Under the pieces are notes generated by a model, which saw nothing but the letters and a program-made list of their open reading frames with translations, ran no database searches and was not told where the DNA came from. From assembly GCA_001643675.2 (NCBI GenBank), contig LSRY02000052.1:248001-312000 (forward strand): a DNA stretch of 64,000 bases, written 5' to 3'. This stretch comes from Monocercomonoides exilis (Eukaryota; Preaxostyla; Oxymonadida; Polymastigidae). Shown piece after piece: positions 48,141-59,039 of this stretch (its first letter is position 1; each line of letters starts with the position of its first letter). The position numbers and the translations under genes were made by a program.

Positions 48141-48437
48141 TAAAAACCTGTATCAAAACAACAAATATATTTGATCGTTGTTAGCCCATGATTCGATTTG
48201 AAAATCAACAATATCGAGATTTTCATCGAAACATTTCAGAACTTGATTTGAAATGATTATATCAAAGATGGAAATAGCATGAAATCATTTGACCATCATA
48301 TTTTTTCTCACAATTAGACATAACCCTTTATAGTTCGTGACATCCAAAAGATATAATCAATTGTTTGTTATTAAACAAGAGTTTTTTAAGTATTTTTGCA
48401 ACATAATTCTAAATAATTAATTAATCAGATCTTTTTT

Positions 48438-51400
48438 ATGGATAAATCTCAACCGTCGCGTTCTCAGATTTTTCAGTCGAAACATTCAAGTATGTCTCAG
48501 TTGTTGTGTGCACAATTTTTATGATAATATTTGCTGATTCTAGGGTTTCATCAGAGACCAAGTCAAAGGAAAAATCGTTATGTTGGAAGTAGATCTTATT
48601 CTTCGGATGTTCCAACGAATGAAGATACAGAGCGAAAATCTTCGAATTTATCTTATGTTTCTGAAATAAGTCAGCATTCACTTTTAGACGAAGAACCTTT
48701 GCAACAGAAAATCTCTTGTGAAGAGCAGCAGAAAGCTACAATCCCGCAATCAATTTCCGAAACGTTTCAAGATACTTTGCTTCATAACGAGAATTTAGAG
48801 ACGCCTCCGGAGCCGTCTCAATCTAGCAGTGATGCTTTTATGAATATGCTACTTATGCAACCACCTCAATCTGTCTCAGACTTTTCTATGCAACAACCTT
48901 TGACAATGGGTAGTGGCATTGATAACTCCATTTCATCTGTTTCATCTTTCCCTGGTTTAGATACGTCTCTTCTTTCTCTTCTAAATTTTGCCCCCACGTT
49001 TCCTTCTCAAACTTCTGCGCAAAGTGAAATGGCAACATTAGGTGAGGCAAGTTTATCGCAGCAGCTTTTTCTATTTCAGCAGATGCTTGGCCTAACCGTT
49101 CCAAGTGTTGTACAATATCAACAACCTTTGCCAGAAAGAAAAGAAGAACAGCAAAAATCAAAAGTGCTGCTAAAACAAGAGAGCAAAGAGTCTTCCTTAA
49201 CTTATCGAACAGGCGAAACACAAACAGTTCAGAAGGTTACAAATGATAAAAGAACAGCTAGATTGTCCAGTGACATTATTGCAGAAAGCGATTCAGAAGA
49301 TGATTTCTTATTTGGCAAATTTTCAGAAAAGGAAAAGGTTGCTGCGCGTATTGAAGCAGCACCACAGAAAGATGAGGAAAAGATCGAACAGACATCTGTT
49401 AAGCAGGAGTCTGCTCAGTCTAAGCAGTTAATTTCAAAGCCAGAGAAAGAACAAACAGAAAAGACTAAAAACAAAAAGAATTCGAAGGAGACAAAGAAAG
49501 GAGAAAGCAGGAAAACAATTAGATCGCAATTTGTCTATCGCAAAGAAGTGAAAAAAGCAGAAGATGAGAAAGTTGATAAAGAAGAAGGAGAAAAAGAAAG
49601 AGAAAGAGAAAAAGAAAGAAGAGAAGAAATTGCCAACAAGAAGAGAGAAGAAGACGAAAAAGAGAAGACAGCAAAAGAGCTTCAAGAAAGGCTCAAAAGA
49701 GAAGCAGAAGCAGAACCAGAAGCAGAAAAAGCGCAGAGAGAAAGAGAAAAAAGAGAGAAGGAAGAGAAAGAAGAAAAGGAAAGGATTGAGCGAATAAAAG
49801 CAGCAGAAAGAGAAGAAGAGCTGAGGAAGGAAAAAGCAGAGAAAGAAGAGAAGGAAAGGTTGCTAAGAGAACAGATGGAAAAGGAAAGATTGGAAAAAGA
49901 GAGGAAAGAGCGAGAAGAGAGGGAAGAGAGGGAAAGGAGAGAGAAAGAGAAAGAAAGAGAAAGAGAAATCGAATTGGAGAAGGAAAAGGAAAGAGAAAGA
50001 GAAATACAAAAAGAAAAAGAAAAACAAGAAAAACTTCGAAGAAAACGACTTGAAAAAGAACTAAAAGAAAAAGAACAGAAAGAAAAAGAACAGAAAGAAG
50101 AAGAAGAAGCAGAAAATGAAATCAAAGCCAAAGAAACAGCAAATTCAACCAAACTTCACAATCGTCGCTTTATCCCCATTTCTTCCTCAAACAACGTGCC
50201 CTCTGCTCTTTCCACTCCTCCCGTCATTCGCTCTGAGCCGCCTTTCCTCCACTGCGAATCTCAATCAGAAACTGAGCTGCGCTTTGTGGAATATGATAAC
50301 ATCTCTTCTCTTTCTCTTTCTTCTTCTTCTTCTCTTTCTACCTCCTCTTCTTCTTCCCTCTCACCTGATCCTTCATCTTCAACAGATTCTTATTTCCTTC
50401 CCACAAATGAGCTGCCCAACAGCCAAGAGAACACACTGCCTATGAACTTCCCTGAGGTCAATCCACATTCCTTTGCCAGCTGTGCTGACTTCTCCACTGC
50501 ATCGCTATTGGCAGCTGCTCAGTTTGACGAAGAAAGAAGAAAAGAGGAAGAGGGAGAAAACGAAGATGAAGAAGAAAACGAAGAAGAAGAAGAATTATCC
50601 AGAAAATATGTGTATTCTCGTTCTCTGCTTATGCATCTGTTCCTCAAAGCGCGCAACCAGCCAGGCAATTTGGACAAATACTTCCCTTTCACCCGCTCTG
50701 CCAGCATGCCTTCACTCGACCTCTCCTCTCCTTCTTCCTCCTCCTCCCACACAAATGGAATGACACAGCAGATGAAGAATCATCGGCAGAACAATCAGAA
50801 AATGAATATGTCTTCACAACAGCAACAGCAGCAACGCAACAAGCATCGCAATCCAGTGCCTTCTCCGTCTCCTTCTCCATCTCCTGCTTTTTCTCCTCTT
50901 TATTCTCCGTTCTCCTTCTCGTATTCTCCTTCTTTCTTGTCTCCCTCTCATCATCAGCATCACAATCTCCTTCATCGCCATCAAAGTGCATCTTCATTCG
51001 TTCCCTTGCCAAATAAAGCAGAAAAAGCATGGAAGCCAAAGTCAGCAATAGACAGAGAGCAGAAGAAGGAGAAGGAGAAAGAGAAGAAAGGGAAAGGAGG
51101 TGTTGCAAAATCGAGATGGGCAATGGAAAAGGAGAAGAAGGAGAAGGAGAAGAAGAGAGAGAGAGATGAAGAAGAGGATGAAGAAGAAGAAGAAGAAAAG
51201 GCAAAAGAAGTTGAAGAAGAAGACGAAGATGAAAAAATCAAAGAAGAAAAAGTGAAGACAGCTGAAGAAGAGGAAGAAGAAGAGCGTCTGATTGGGCGAT
51301 GCTTATCTTTGCTAAACAAGCTGTCGCCTCTCAACTTTGCTGATATTTCGAGTGAGCTTGTGGGGCTGGTGAAGACAGAGGCTGTGCTGAAGTCGGTGCT

Positions 51401-52687
51401 GGATAACATTTTAGAGAAGGCAGTGGTGGAAAGCAAGTATGTGAAGATGTATGCAGCATTGTGCAAAGTGCTGAGTGTTGATATGATATTACTGGGGGGA
51501 GGAGAAGAGGAGAGAGAAGGAGAGAAGGGAGAAAAGAAGGGGAAAGAGAAAGAGAAGGAGAAAGAAAAGGAAAAGGAGAATGAAGAAGCAAGTGAGTCGA
51601 TATATCGGAAGTCTGTTTTCTACAAGCTGCTTCTGCTGAAGTGCCAGGAGGAGTTTATGAGCATCCCTCGCCTGTTTGGCAGGACACCTGCAGCATCCGC
51701 AAAAACAGCAGAAAGCAAAAGAGCAGATGATGAGAAGAACAATGAAAAGAAGACAGAAAATGAAAGAGCACAAAACACATCAGAAGAAGAAGCAGCAGAC
51801 AGTTCAGTTTCTATGAGCACATCCGCTTTGAGTAACAGTACTTCCAACAGCGTCGCAGCCTCTGAGGAAGAAGAGAGGAATGCGATTCTGCGGCTGAAGT
51901 TCAGAGGCATCATGTCATTTGTCGGGGAGCTGTATGTGGTAGGCCTCTTGCATGAGTCTATTGTGCACTGGTGCTGCAAGAAGATGCTGAGCTCGGCGTT
52001 TGACAGAAGACACTGGGAGAACATTGAAGGCTTTGTGGCGCTGATCACGAAAGTCGGGGGCAAGTTTGAGGAGACGGAGCGGAACCAGAAGAAAGTGAAT
52101 GGGTATGAGAAGGTGATGGCGAAGCTGGTGGATGCACAGGACATGCCGAGGAGGCTGAAGTTTATGCTTCTGGATGTCCTGGATCTGAGGAAGAGGGCAT
52201 GGAAGGAGGAGGAAGAGGAAGAAGAAGGTTTAGAGGAAGAGCCGGTTGAGGAAGAATATGAGGAAGAGTATGAAGAAGAGTATGAAGATGATGGAGTGGT
52301 GAGGCGTGTGGGAGGAGGTGCTGTCACATGCACAAGCACATACAGATCATCAAGTGTGACTGTCTATCGCAACGGAAGCGAAGAAAGCAGCGAAAACAAA
52401 TACAAGTTTGAAAGGCATGATTCATTCCACACGAAGAACGATGCATCTCGTTCATTCGATAAGGAAGCATTATCTTCATTGAAAGCGACACATTCCATTA
52501 TCAAACCCATCAGCACATATGTCTCTTCTCAGGAGCAGACATACAGCCCAGCTAATTTAGTGTATTCTTCTTCTTCTTCTTCTTCTTCTTCTTCTTCCAC
52601 TCCTTTTGATCCACACAGACAAATATACACACCCTCCCCTTCTCCTCCTGCCTCTGCTGCTTCTTATGCTACGAATGCATCTTCAAA

Positions 52688-52719
<32 letters not shown>

Positions 52720-52859
52720 CTTCTTCTTCTTCTTCTTCTTCTTCTTCTTCTTCTTCTTCATATTACTCCTCTTCTCGCACTCGTGTGGTGGCGTCTGGCA
52801 AAGGGCATTCTTCTTTCTGTCACCACTCCTCACACACCCAGATATACAGAACAAGCTGA
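48438..52859 (+). CDS. EIF4G: eIF4G-like translation initiation scaffold
   Basis: Exons 48438-48489 and 48544-52859 encode 1455 residues. An N-terminal Gln/Ser/Pro-rich part is followed by a 200-residue E/K/R coil. YSRSLLM near residue 707 is a canonical YxxxxL-hydrophobic eIF4E-binding motif (plant eIF4G has VYTRDFLLKF). An MIF4G domain spans about residues 929-1236: LSLLNKLSPLNFADISSEL, YAALCKVLS, FYKLLLLKCQEEF, IMSFVGELYVVGLLHESIVH and LKFMLLDVLDLRKRAW, with two charged inserts. This domain binds eIF4A; together the motifs bridge cap, helicase and 43S complex. The C-terminus is Ser-rich with TCT microsatellites, and no MA3 or W2 domain is present. Confidence 0.92.
52567..52760 (+). repeat. 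TCT trinucleotide tracts encoding poly-Ser
   Basis: Two TTC/TCT arrays, one of roughly 30 nt near 52570 and one of about 66 nt at 52692-52757, encode serine runs at the C-terminus of the eIF4G-like protein. The nearly pure triplet suggests recent slippage expansion within coding sequence. Confidence 0.95.
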
Positions 52860-52999
52860 GTTTAACATCAGCGATTTGTGTTTATTTTGACTCACTTATG
52901 TTTGACTATTTCAAAAATATCTTCTTTTTCTTTTGTTATTTCATTTTATTTTATTTAACCGAATTGTTTTTGGTTTTTTGGCTTTTTTATTGAAATACT

Positions 53000-53540
53000 T
53001 GCTCTTTTTTCTTTTCCATTTTTTTAATGAATTATCATCGTTTATTTTTATTCAGAACACAAGAAAATTACATATTGTTCTGTTGTTCATGTAATTAAGT
53101 TTCAAAATAATTTTTTTAATATTATCGATTTTCTTTTCACTTCCAAATAGTTTACATAACCCTATGGGCTGGGAAAGATTAAAAAAAGAAAGAAAGAAAG
53201 AAAGAAAAGGTAGCATAACAAGAATACATTTTGCATACTAAACTCAGCTGAAATGTTCGACAGAAAAGAAGTGAGCAAAAGATTGAGCAAATGAATTATC
53301 CTTAGTAAAATAATTTCATCACGCAAGTATTTTAAAGCAGCAAGAAGCATAAAACAAAGTTGCGCAAAAATATCACACTCCAAAATTCAAACATTATGAA
53401 ACACTAAAGATTGCAACATCATTTGATAAGCACCTCATAAACAGTATCAAAAAGGAAAAGACAATTTATTCCAATTTCAATACAGCATTTTTTTTTTTAT
53501 TGAATGAAAGCACTTTATAATATTTGTATCTCAATATGCT
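53000..53540. other. Convergent 3' intergenic region (eIF4G / TBL2)
   Basis: About 680 bp separate the stop codons of the eIF4G-like gene (52859) and TBL2 (53542). The stretch is AT-rich with a GAAA-type short repeat near 53190 and T runs. One 73-codon frame on the minus strand (53162-53383) is not supported by any homology. Confidence 0.5.
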
Positions 53541-53541
53541 T

Positions 53542-54876
53542 TTAAATTACATCAAACAAAACCTTCACATGGTTTGAATACTCTTCGTGAATAACCAACG
53601 TGTGTGAGTCGTCGCCCCACTTGACTGATTCCACCGCAATGGGACGATCAATGCGCTTCAGCAGACGCCCTTTGGCTAAGTCGTAGATAAAGATTGACCA
53701 GTCGTTCGCAAACAGCACTTGCGTCATTGGTTTGTTAACCTCACAAGAAAAGTGGATAACTTTCTTGGCTTTCGCCGTATTCTTCTTTGCACTCACTTCA
53801 ATCACTTTGCTCGAGGACGAAGACGATGAGGAGCGCTTTCCTTTGTTTGAGCTGATCTCTTCATGATCCAAAATAGGTGCCATCAGGTCTTTATGCACTG
53901 GGAAGCTTGATGTAAATTCTATGTCTTTCTTCTTCAAATCAATTGAATAATCCCAAATTTTGAAAGTCAGATCTTTTGAAAGCGTAAGCATTCGTTTGTT
54001 GTCTGCAAAAAATGAAACTCCGACTATTTGAGATTTGTGTCCACAAATTGGAGTATGTAGCGCCAGTCCAGTTATATTTTTTTGATCTTTCGTTTCTGTC
54101 AACTTTAGCAATTTTAATTCGCTCAAAAAGCAACCTGCTGCCATAAAATGGGAATCTGGTGATGTGGCAAATGTCCAAACGCTTCCTTGATTAATGGGAT
54201 ATGACTGTATAAGTGAGCCATTAGATGACCATAGATAAAACTTTCTTTCTTCTTTGTTGCCAGCAAGAAAATACTGACTTCGATATTCAAAGAAATCACA
54301 AGGAGAAGTTGGTCGATCTGCACTAGCGATACCGATAACTTTTTTCTTTTTAAATGTAATGTTTGACAGATCGATTTGGAAAATTGAAATTGAGGTAAGG
54401 TTTTCCGCCCAAACAGCAAAGCTGTCACCATTTGGATTAAGTGCAATTGCTCCTGAAATAGGTTTATCAAGGATAATTTTAAAACGCCTACAAATGCAAT
54501 AGAATAATTAATATTGAATATTAAATAATTATTGCAATTTAAATGGATTTGAAACAAACCGAGGGTTTTTCCCTTTATCAGTTAATTCGCAAATGGAAAG
54601 AGTTTTATTTGGGAAATAAGCAATTGCAACTTTTTTATTTGAAGTCCATGATTCAATCTCTTGCCCTTCATCAAAATTTAATCTCAGCAATGGCTCATCA
54701 GCTTTTTTTGGTTTACTTTTAATTTTCTCCTCTTTAACAGGTTTTTGTTTTTTTGGTTTTTTAACTTTCTTTTGAAGATCTTCATGTTCTATTTTTGGTT
54801 TCTGTCGAAAAGCAAAATACACAATAACAAACACAAGCGCGATTGAACAAAGAAAAAGAAGACCAGCTATTTCCAT
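53542..54876 (-). CDS. TBL2: TBL2-like ER-anchored WD40 protein
   Basis: Exons 54876-54560 and 54487-53542 give 420 residues. A membrane anchor (residues about 4-23, IAGLLFLCSIALVFVIVYFA) is followed by a Lys-rich segment (KKVKKPKKQKPVKEE) and a WD40 propeller with blades such as GAIALNPNGDSFAVWAENLT, SVWTFATSPDSHFMAAGCF and VGVSFFADNKRMLTLSKDLT. Human TBL2 has the same order: N-terminal transmembrane helix, Lys-rich linker, then propeller, including VSPCGRFVASCGFTPDVKVW and FAFSNDSRRMASVSKDGTWKLWD. TBL2 sits in the ER membrane and interacts with PERK-type stress signalling in animals. A Ser run interrupts one blade. SEC12 is another ER WD40 protein, but its anchor is C-terminal. Confidence 0.8.
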
Positions 54877-55064
54877 TCCTAAAATACGGTTAGATCAAAT
54901 AAATATCATTTCTATTTTCATTAAAATAGCTCATTTATCAGCAGTCGCACAAAGAATAACTTAAACAGTTTGCAAGATCAAGACATTGAGCCAATCCATA
55001 AAAATGCTACGTTATAGCAAAACATGCATTAAAATCTTTGGATGAATATTAACTTAGAAGAAAA

Positions 55065-55854
55065 TCAAGTTTTTGATTCTTCCATCATAAAAACAAGCCA
55101 GCTAAGTCCATCAATTAATCCTTCCCCAGTTTTTGCTGAGCATATTTGGAATCTTATTTTGGGTGCAGTCGAACGAATCTCCTCAAAATGATTTCGAAGC
55201 TCTGACGATGGAATAAAAGCCAGTTGATCGTGTTTATTAAAAAATACAAGGAACGGAATGTTATTTGTGCTAATTGTATGCATGAGCATGGCTTTGATGT
55301 TAAGTTTAAAGAGAAAATTATAAAAAAGATAGAAACGAAATTTCTTTAATTCAAACTTATTTCCGCAATAGCTTCGGGAAATCGTTCAACATTTGTTCCA
55401 TCAACAACAAATATGATTCCATTTGCTTCATTATAGTAATCTTTCCAAATATTTCTAATTGTTGCTACAGAAATAGTTTGAAATTTTATTTTAAAAATTT
55501 CTGTCAAACCTCCTCCTCCGAGATCAAGCAATCGAACATCTGCATGTTTTGTTTTCTTGTGTAATAGACAAAAAGTAAAAATGTTGAAAGACAAAAAAGA
55601 ACATGAAGGAATAATTAACAGAAGGAATTGAAATACCAAAAAAAACATACAACAAGTTTGCTATTCTGTCCTATTGTTGGAATAATAAGTGCAGGTTTTG
55701 GCTTCTCCGCAGATCTTGAATGACTTTCAAACAAAAGTTGTTCAAGCTGATTTAAAATACTTGTTTTTCCGCTTCCATCTAACCCAAGAATGAGGACTGT
55801 ATGTTCAGCTTTTTTTGTAAATTTTTGCCATAAACCAGTGAATAATGTAAACAT
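55065..55854 (-). CDS. ARFRP1: ARFRP1/Arl3p-like small GTPase
   Basis: Exons 55854-55651, 55555-55510, 55464-55357 and 55291-55065 give 194 residues. MFTLFTGLWQKFTKKAEHTV matches the ARFRP1 start MYTLLSGLYKYMFQKDEYC. The P-loop is GLDGSGKTS. Switch I is PTIGQNSKLV. Switch II reads DLGGGATIRNIWKDYY, where relatives have DLGGQEELQSLWDKYY. The guanine-specificity motif is NKHD, and CSAKTG closes the pocket. ARFRP1 works at the trans-Golgi, where it recruits Arl1 and golgins. The N-terminus lacks Gly2 (as in ARFRP1, which is acetylated instead of myristoylated). The usual switch II Gln is replaced by Gly, so intrinsic hydrolysis may be weak. The short second exon (46 nt) rests on phase and alignment. 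Confidence 0.88.
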
Positions 55855-56430
55855 TTTGAACAGTTATTTTATGTGAAATGCAAAGCAAAATAAAAAGAAT
55901 TGATGATCAAAACCTTTAAATTTTTCATTGATCAAAATTGTTTAAAAGAACAATTTTTCATCATTTTATCATTTTTGTTGAATAAATTATTTTATAACAA
56001 AGAATATTCATTATTTCTTTTTCCACTTTTTTATTTTATTTTATTTGACTTGATTATTTTTGGATTTATTATATCTTTTTTTGTAAAAAAAAGGAAGAGG
56101 AAAAAATGACACAACTTTTAAAATAGTTTTTTTTTTGTTGAAAAACGAGTATTTGCGAGATTTTTATTGATATAATATTTTTTCAAACTAAATTTTCGGT
56201 TCGAAATTTTCCCATGAAAATTAACAAATCAACGCTGAAAAATGAAAAGACTTATTCAAGACATCTTCATCTTTATTACTGCTTGAACATAAAATTTAAA
56301 AACGGTTGTAATGAAAAAAGCATTTGAATTCAAAATCTCATCCCATTGACAAACAACATTTGAATTTTCAACATTCTGAAAAAAGTTATGATTTCATCAA
56401 TAATTACATGTTTGAAAGGAATTCTTTTAA
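55855..56430. other. AT-rich intergenic stretch upstream of ARFRP1
   Basis: Contains the ARFRP1 promoter region and a 69-codon Phe/Leu/Ile-rich frame at 55900-56109 that has no homology I recognise and is best explained by base composition. The first fold-back arm begins just beyond it. Confidence 0.5.
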
Positions 56431-56437
56431 AAAAATA

Positions 56438-56679
56438 TGTCTAAATTGTTTAGGAAAGTTCCTTTTGTTTGATTATCAAATAAAATGAAAATTTCAACTT
56501 TCGATCAAATTTCGGTTCTCACTCACGAAACTTGACTAAAATGGAAATAAAACATTGACAAGATTTTATCTCAATTATTTTGAAATTTCGTGGATGAGAA
56601 CCGAAATTTGATCGAAAGATGAAAATTTTCGTTTATTTGATGATTAAGCAAAATGAACTTTACAAAATAATTTAGACAG
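56438..56679. repeat. Imperfect fold-back: inverted arms of about 93 bp
   Basis: The left arm 56438-56530 and right arm 56586-56679 are inverted copies with scattered mismatches; the best stretch is TCGATCAAATTTCGGTTCTC in both orientations. The loop is about 55 bp. No coding capacity is seen. It resembles an old MITE or fold-back element lying just upstream of the better-preserved inverted-repeat element at 56889-57341. Confidence 0.85.
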
Positions 56680-56734
56680 ATATCATAATTTCTAAAATGA
56701 TTTATATATCTCTTTTTCTGTTTTATGTGTTACA

Positions 56735-56889
56735 CCATTTATTTTTGTAATTTGGATAACTTATTATTCAAAATTGTTAAACAGTTTGTTCGTAATTATT
56801 ATTATTGAGTATTTTTTTATTAAAAATTTTTGTGATTAATTGGTCACTGGCTGAGTGTAGGAAAGTGATGAAAATATTATATTTTTTCA
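56735..56889. repeat. Dispersed repeat, copy A (inverted relative to 62893-63049)
   Basis: This 155-bp segment, beginning CCATTTATTTTTGTAATTTGG and ending in TTTTTTCAA, recurs in reverse orientation at 62893-63049 with few differences. Both copies include GGTCACTGGCTGAGTGTAGG. No reading frame is shared. It directly abuts the inverted-repeat element. Confidence 0.9.
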
Positions 56890-57341
56890 ATGTTCGTAAA
56901 AAGGTTGAGAAATTGAACCCCAATTTAAATTATTTGTGAATAAACATAAAAATGCACACATTTTCTAGAAAAAATCAACATCAAGGAAATTTGATAATTT
57001 TTGAATTATTTCACTTCACATTGTTTGATTATGAATTTCATATTCAAGATAAGTCATTATTGTTTAAAGAAATTTTGATTAATAATATTTTACAAACAAT
57101 GGATTTTGATTGTGAATTCATTGATTATCAAACAAAGAAAAATTATTGTTTTCATCATCAAAAATGATGCAAATAATTCTTCATAATTGAACAATACATA
57201 ATCAAACAATGTGAAGTGAAATAATTCAAAAATTATCAAATTTCCTTGATGTTGATTTTTTCTAGAAAATGTGTGCATTTTTATGTTTATTCACAAATAA
57301 TTTAAATTGGGGTTCAATTTCTCAACCTTTTTACGAACATT
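56889..57341. mobile_element. MITE-like inverted-repeat element with perfect 145-bp arms
   Basis: Arms 56889-57033 and 57197-57341 are exact inverted copies over 145 bp as far as I can read, starting AATGTTCGTAAAAAGG and ending CCTTTTTACGAACATT. They enclose a 163-bp AT-rich spacer. The related repeat at 62893-63049 continues from TTTTTTCAAT directly into AGATGAATTG with no such insert, so it looks like the empty site. A one-base or TA-like target duplication is possible, but the ends are ambiguous. There is no transposase. The two small frames inside the arms are the same sequence read from both strands. The identical arms imply recent insertion or gene conversion. Confidence 0.85.
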
Positions 57342-57819
57342 AGATGAATTGTGAAATAAAAAAAAATTTCGAAATTATTGGGTTATTTTGAAATTGTCCA
57401 TGGAAATTTTGAAATTTTTGGGGAATTTTGCAATAACTCAGGTGGACAAAATTTTTTTGTGAAAAAATATATTACACATGAATATTAAGTTCTAAATTCG
57501 AATATGAAATTTTTGCTCTTGCACAGTAATTGCAATTGTTTATTTCAAGATGTTTCAAACAGTCATTTTTGGAATTTGTCAGAATTATCGGGTCTGTTAA
57601 TGAGATAGTGTAATTATCTTCACAATCAATTGAACATTAAAATTGCGCACGTCAAAAATTCAACATATTCATAGAAATATTATTGATTCGCAGCTATCCA
57701 GAAATCAAAATAAACAATTCTCACTTCCACCAATAAAAAAAGAAGTGTTGTTGTTGCTTTTTCATCACTAGAAATATTTCACTTAGTCCAGCTGTTTTTT
57801 TAAAACTTCTGAGAATCAT
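57342..57819. other. AT-rich stretch right of the inverted-repeat element
   Basis: Starts AGATGAATTG, which matches the continuation of copy B beyond the empty site for about ten bases, then diverges. No gene or other repeat could be supported. Confidence 0.5.
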
Positions 57820-58800
57820 TCTGTTAATATTTCTTGAGCATTTGGCATAGTTTGATCATTTTCCATAACGAATAAGAGCCACAAAAGAAAATGGGCACAA
57901 CTCGATGTGCCGTTGCTGAACGGGCATATGAAGACAATTTGATACAAAAGAATGGATTTATGGTGTGGGGTGATGGAGTTGAGTTCTTGGAGGAGGCAAG
58001 GTTTTGGAGGGGAAAGGAACGATAAAAGGATATTTTTTTGTGGAAAAGAGGTATTTTTGGAGGTTTAAGAGGCAATATGGATGTGTGGGAGATGGATTGG
58101 GATGAGATTTAAAGGGGTTGTTTTTTCGATTTTTGTGAGTTGGAAGGAGTGGAGGCCGTGTTTATTATTTGAGAAAAGGAATTTAATGTGGAGAAGATGG
58201 GGTGAGGCGAGGGGGGAACAGAGGGGCGGAAAATGGGTGGTGTTAATTGAATATACTATCTTTGGAGGGGAGGACAAGAGTTGGATGGGAAATGGGAGAT
58301 ATGGAAAAGGGATGTTATTTATTTTCAAATGCAGGGAGAGAGAGGGGGGTTCATGTGAGGTGGAACAAGAAGAAGAGTTTTTGTGAGTGTGTGCATAATT
58401 AGAGAGGGAAGTGGGGTTGAAGAAAAAAAGTGAAAGAAAAAATTTTTTTAATATTTTTTTATTTTTTATTGAAAGAACTTTTTGGCCGCGCCTCTCATTT
58501 GCAGGGCAAGTGTTGGAGGCGGAAGCGGAGGAAGACGAGAAGAAGGAACGTCAGGCGCAACACTTTGCAGTGGGGGTGTGGGGATGGATTCGCGACAAGG
58601 ATGGAGCAAGGTGAGGGGCTGACCATGAGAGGGTGTTTTGCACCAAAGAGAGGTATTAATATTGGAGGCATTTATTTTTTTGATTGGGAAAAGGATGATG
58701 GCGAATGAAGTGGAGAGGATGGAGGATATGTGGTGAAGGGGCATTTTTGTTTTGGAGGAAATGGAGAGAAAAAGAAGAAGATTTGGGCAAGGGATGAAAA
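57820..58800 (+). other. Purine/G-rich degenerate stretch without a recognisable gene
   Basis: Unlike the AT-rich flanks, this roughly 1-kb stretch is strongly purine-biased on the + strand (GGGAGAGAGAGGGGGG-type runs) and locally GC-richer (TTTGGCCGCGCCTCTC near 58480). It holds many overlapping short frames on both strands, none longer than about 100 codons. The + strand piece near 58500 (GQVLEAEAEEDEKKERQAQH) follows a CATTTGCAG acceptor-like site and reads like real protein, but I could not link it to a family or a start. A decayed gene is the likeliest explanation. Confidence 0.4.
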
Positions 58801-59039
58801 GGGATTCTTTAGATGGAATCTTCTTCTTTACCAGTTTTTCATTGAATGAAGTTTGTGAAGTTATTCGAGTGGAAGGAGACTAGAGGATTAGGCTTTGACG
58901 AATTTTTTTGGAAGGCAGAAAGGAGTCGATGAAATTTACATTGAAATAAACAAGAGAGATGGATCAAAATAGTTTTGAAGATTAAAAGAAATGATATATT
59001 GAGAAGAAGAATAAGAGGTGAACGAAGAAATAATAAGAT

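Noticed and set aside
55900-56109. 69-codon Phe/Leu/Ile-rich plus-strand frame resembling a membrane protein
   Set aside because: Base composition alone (T-rich DNA) gives such peptides; no homology, and it lies in a promoter-like gap.
56952-57278. Two small frames starting MHTFSRKNQHQGN on opposite strands
   Set aside because: They are the same inverted-repeat arm read from each side, so there is no independent support for coding.
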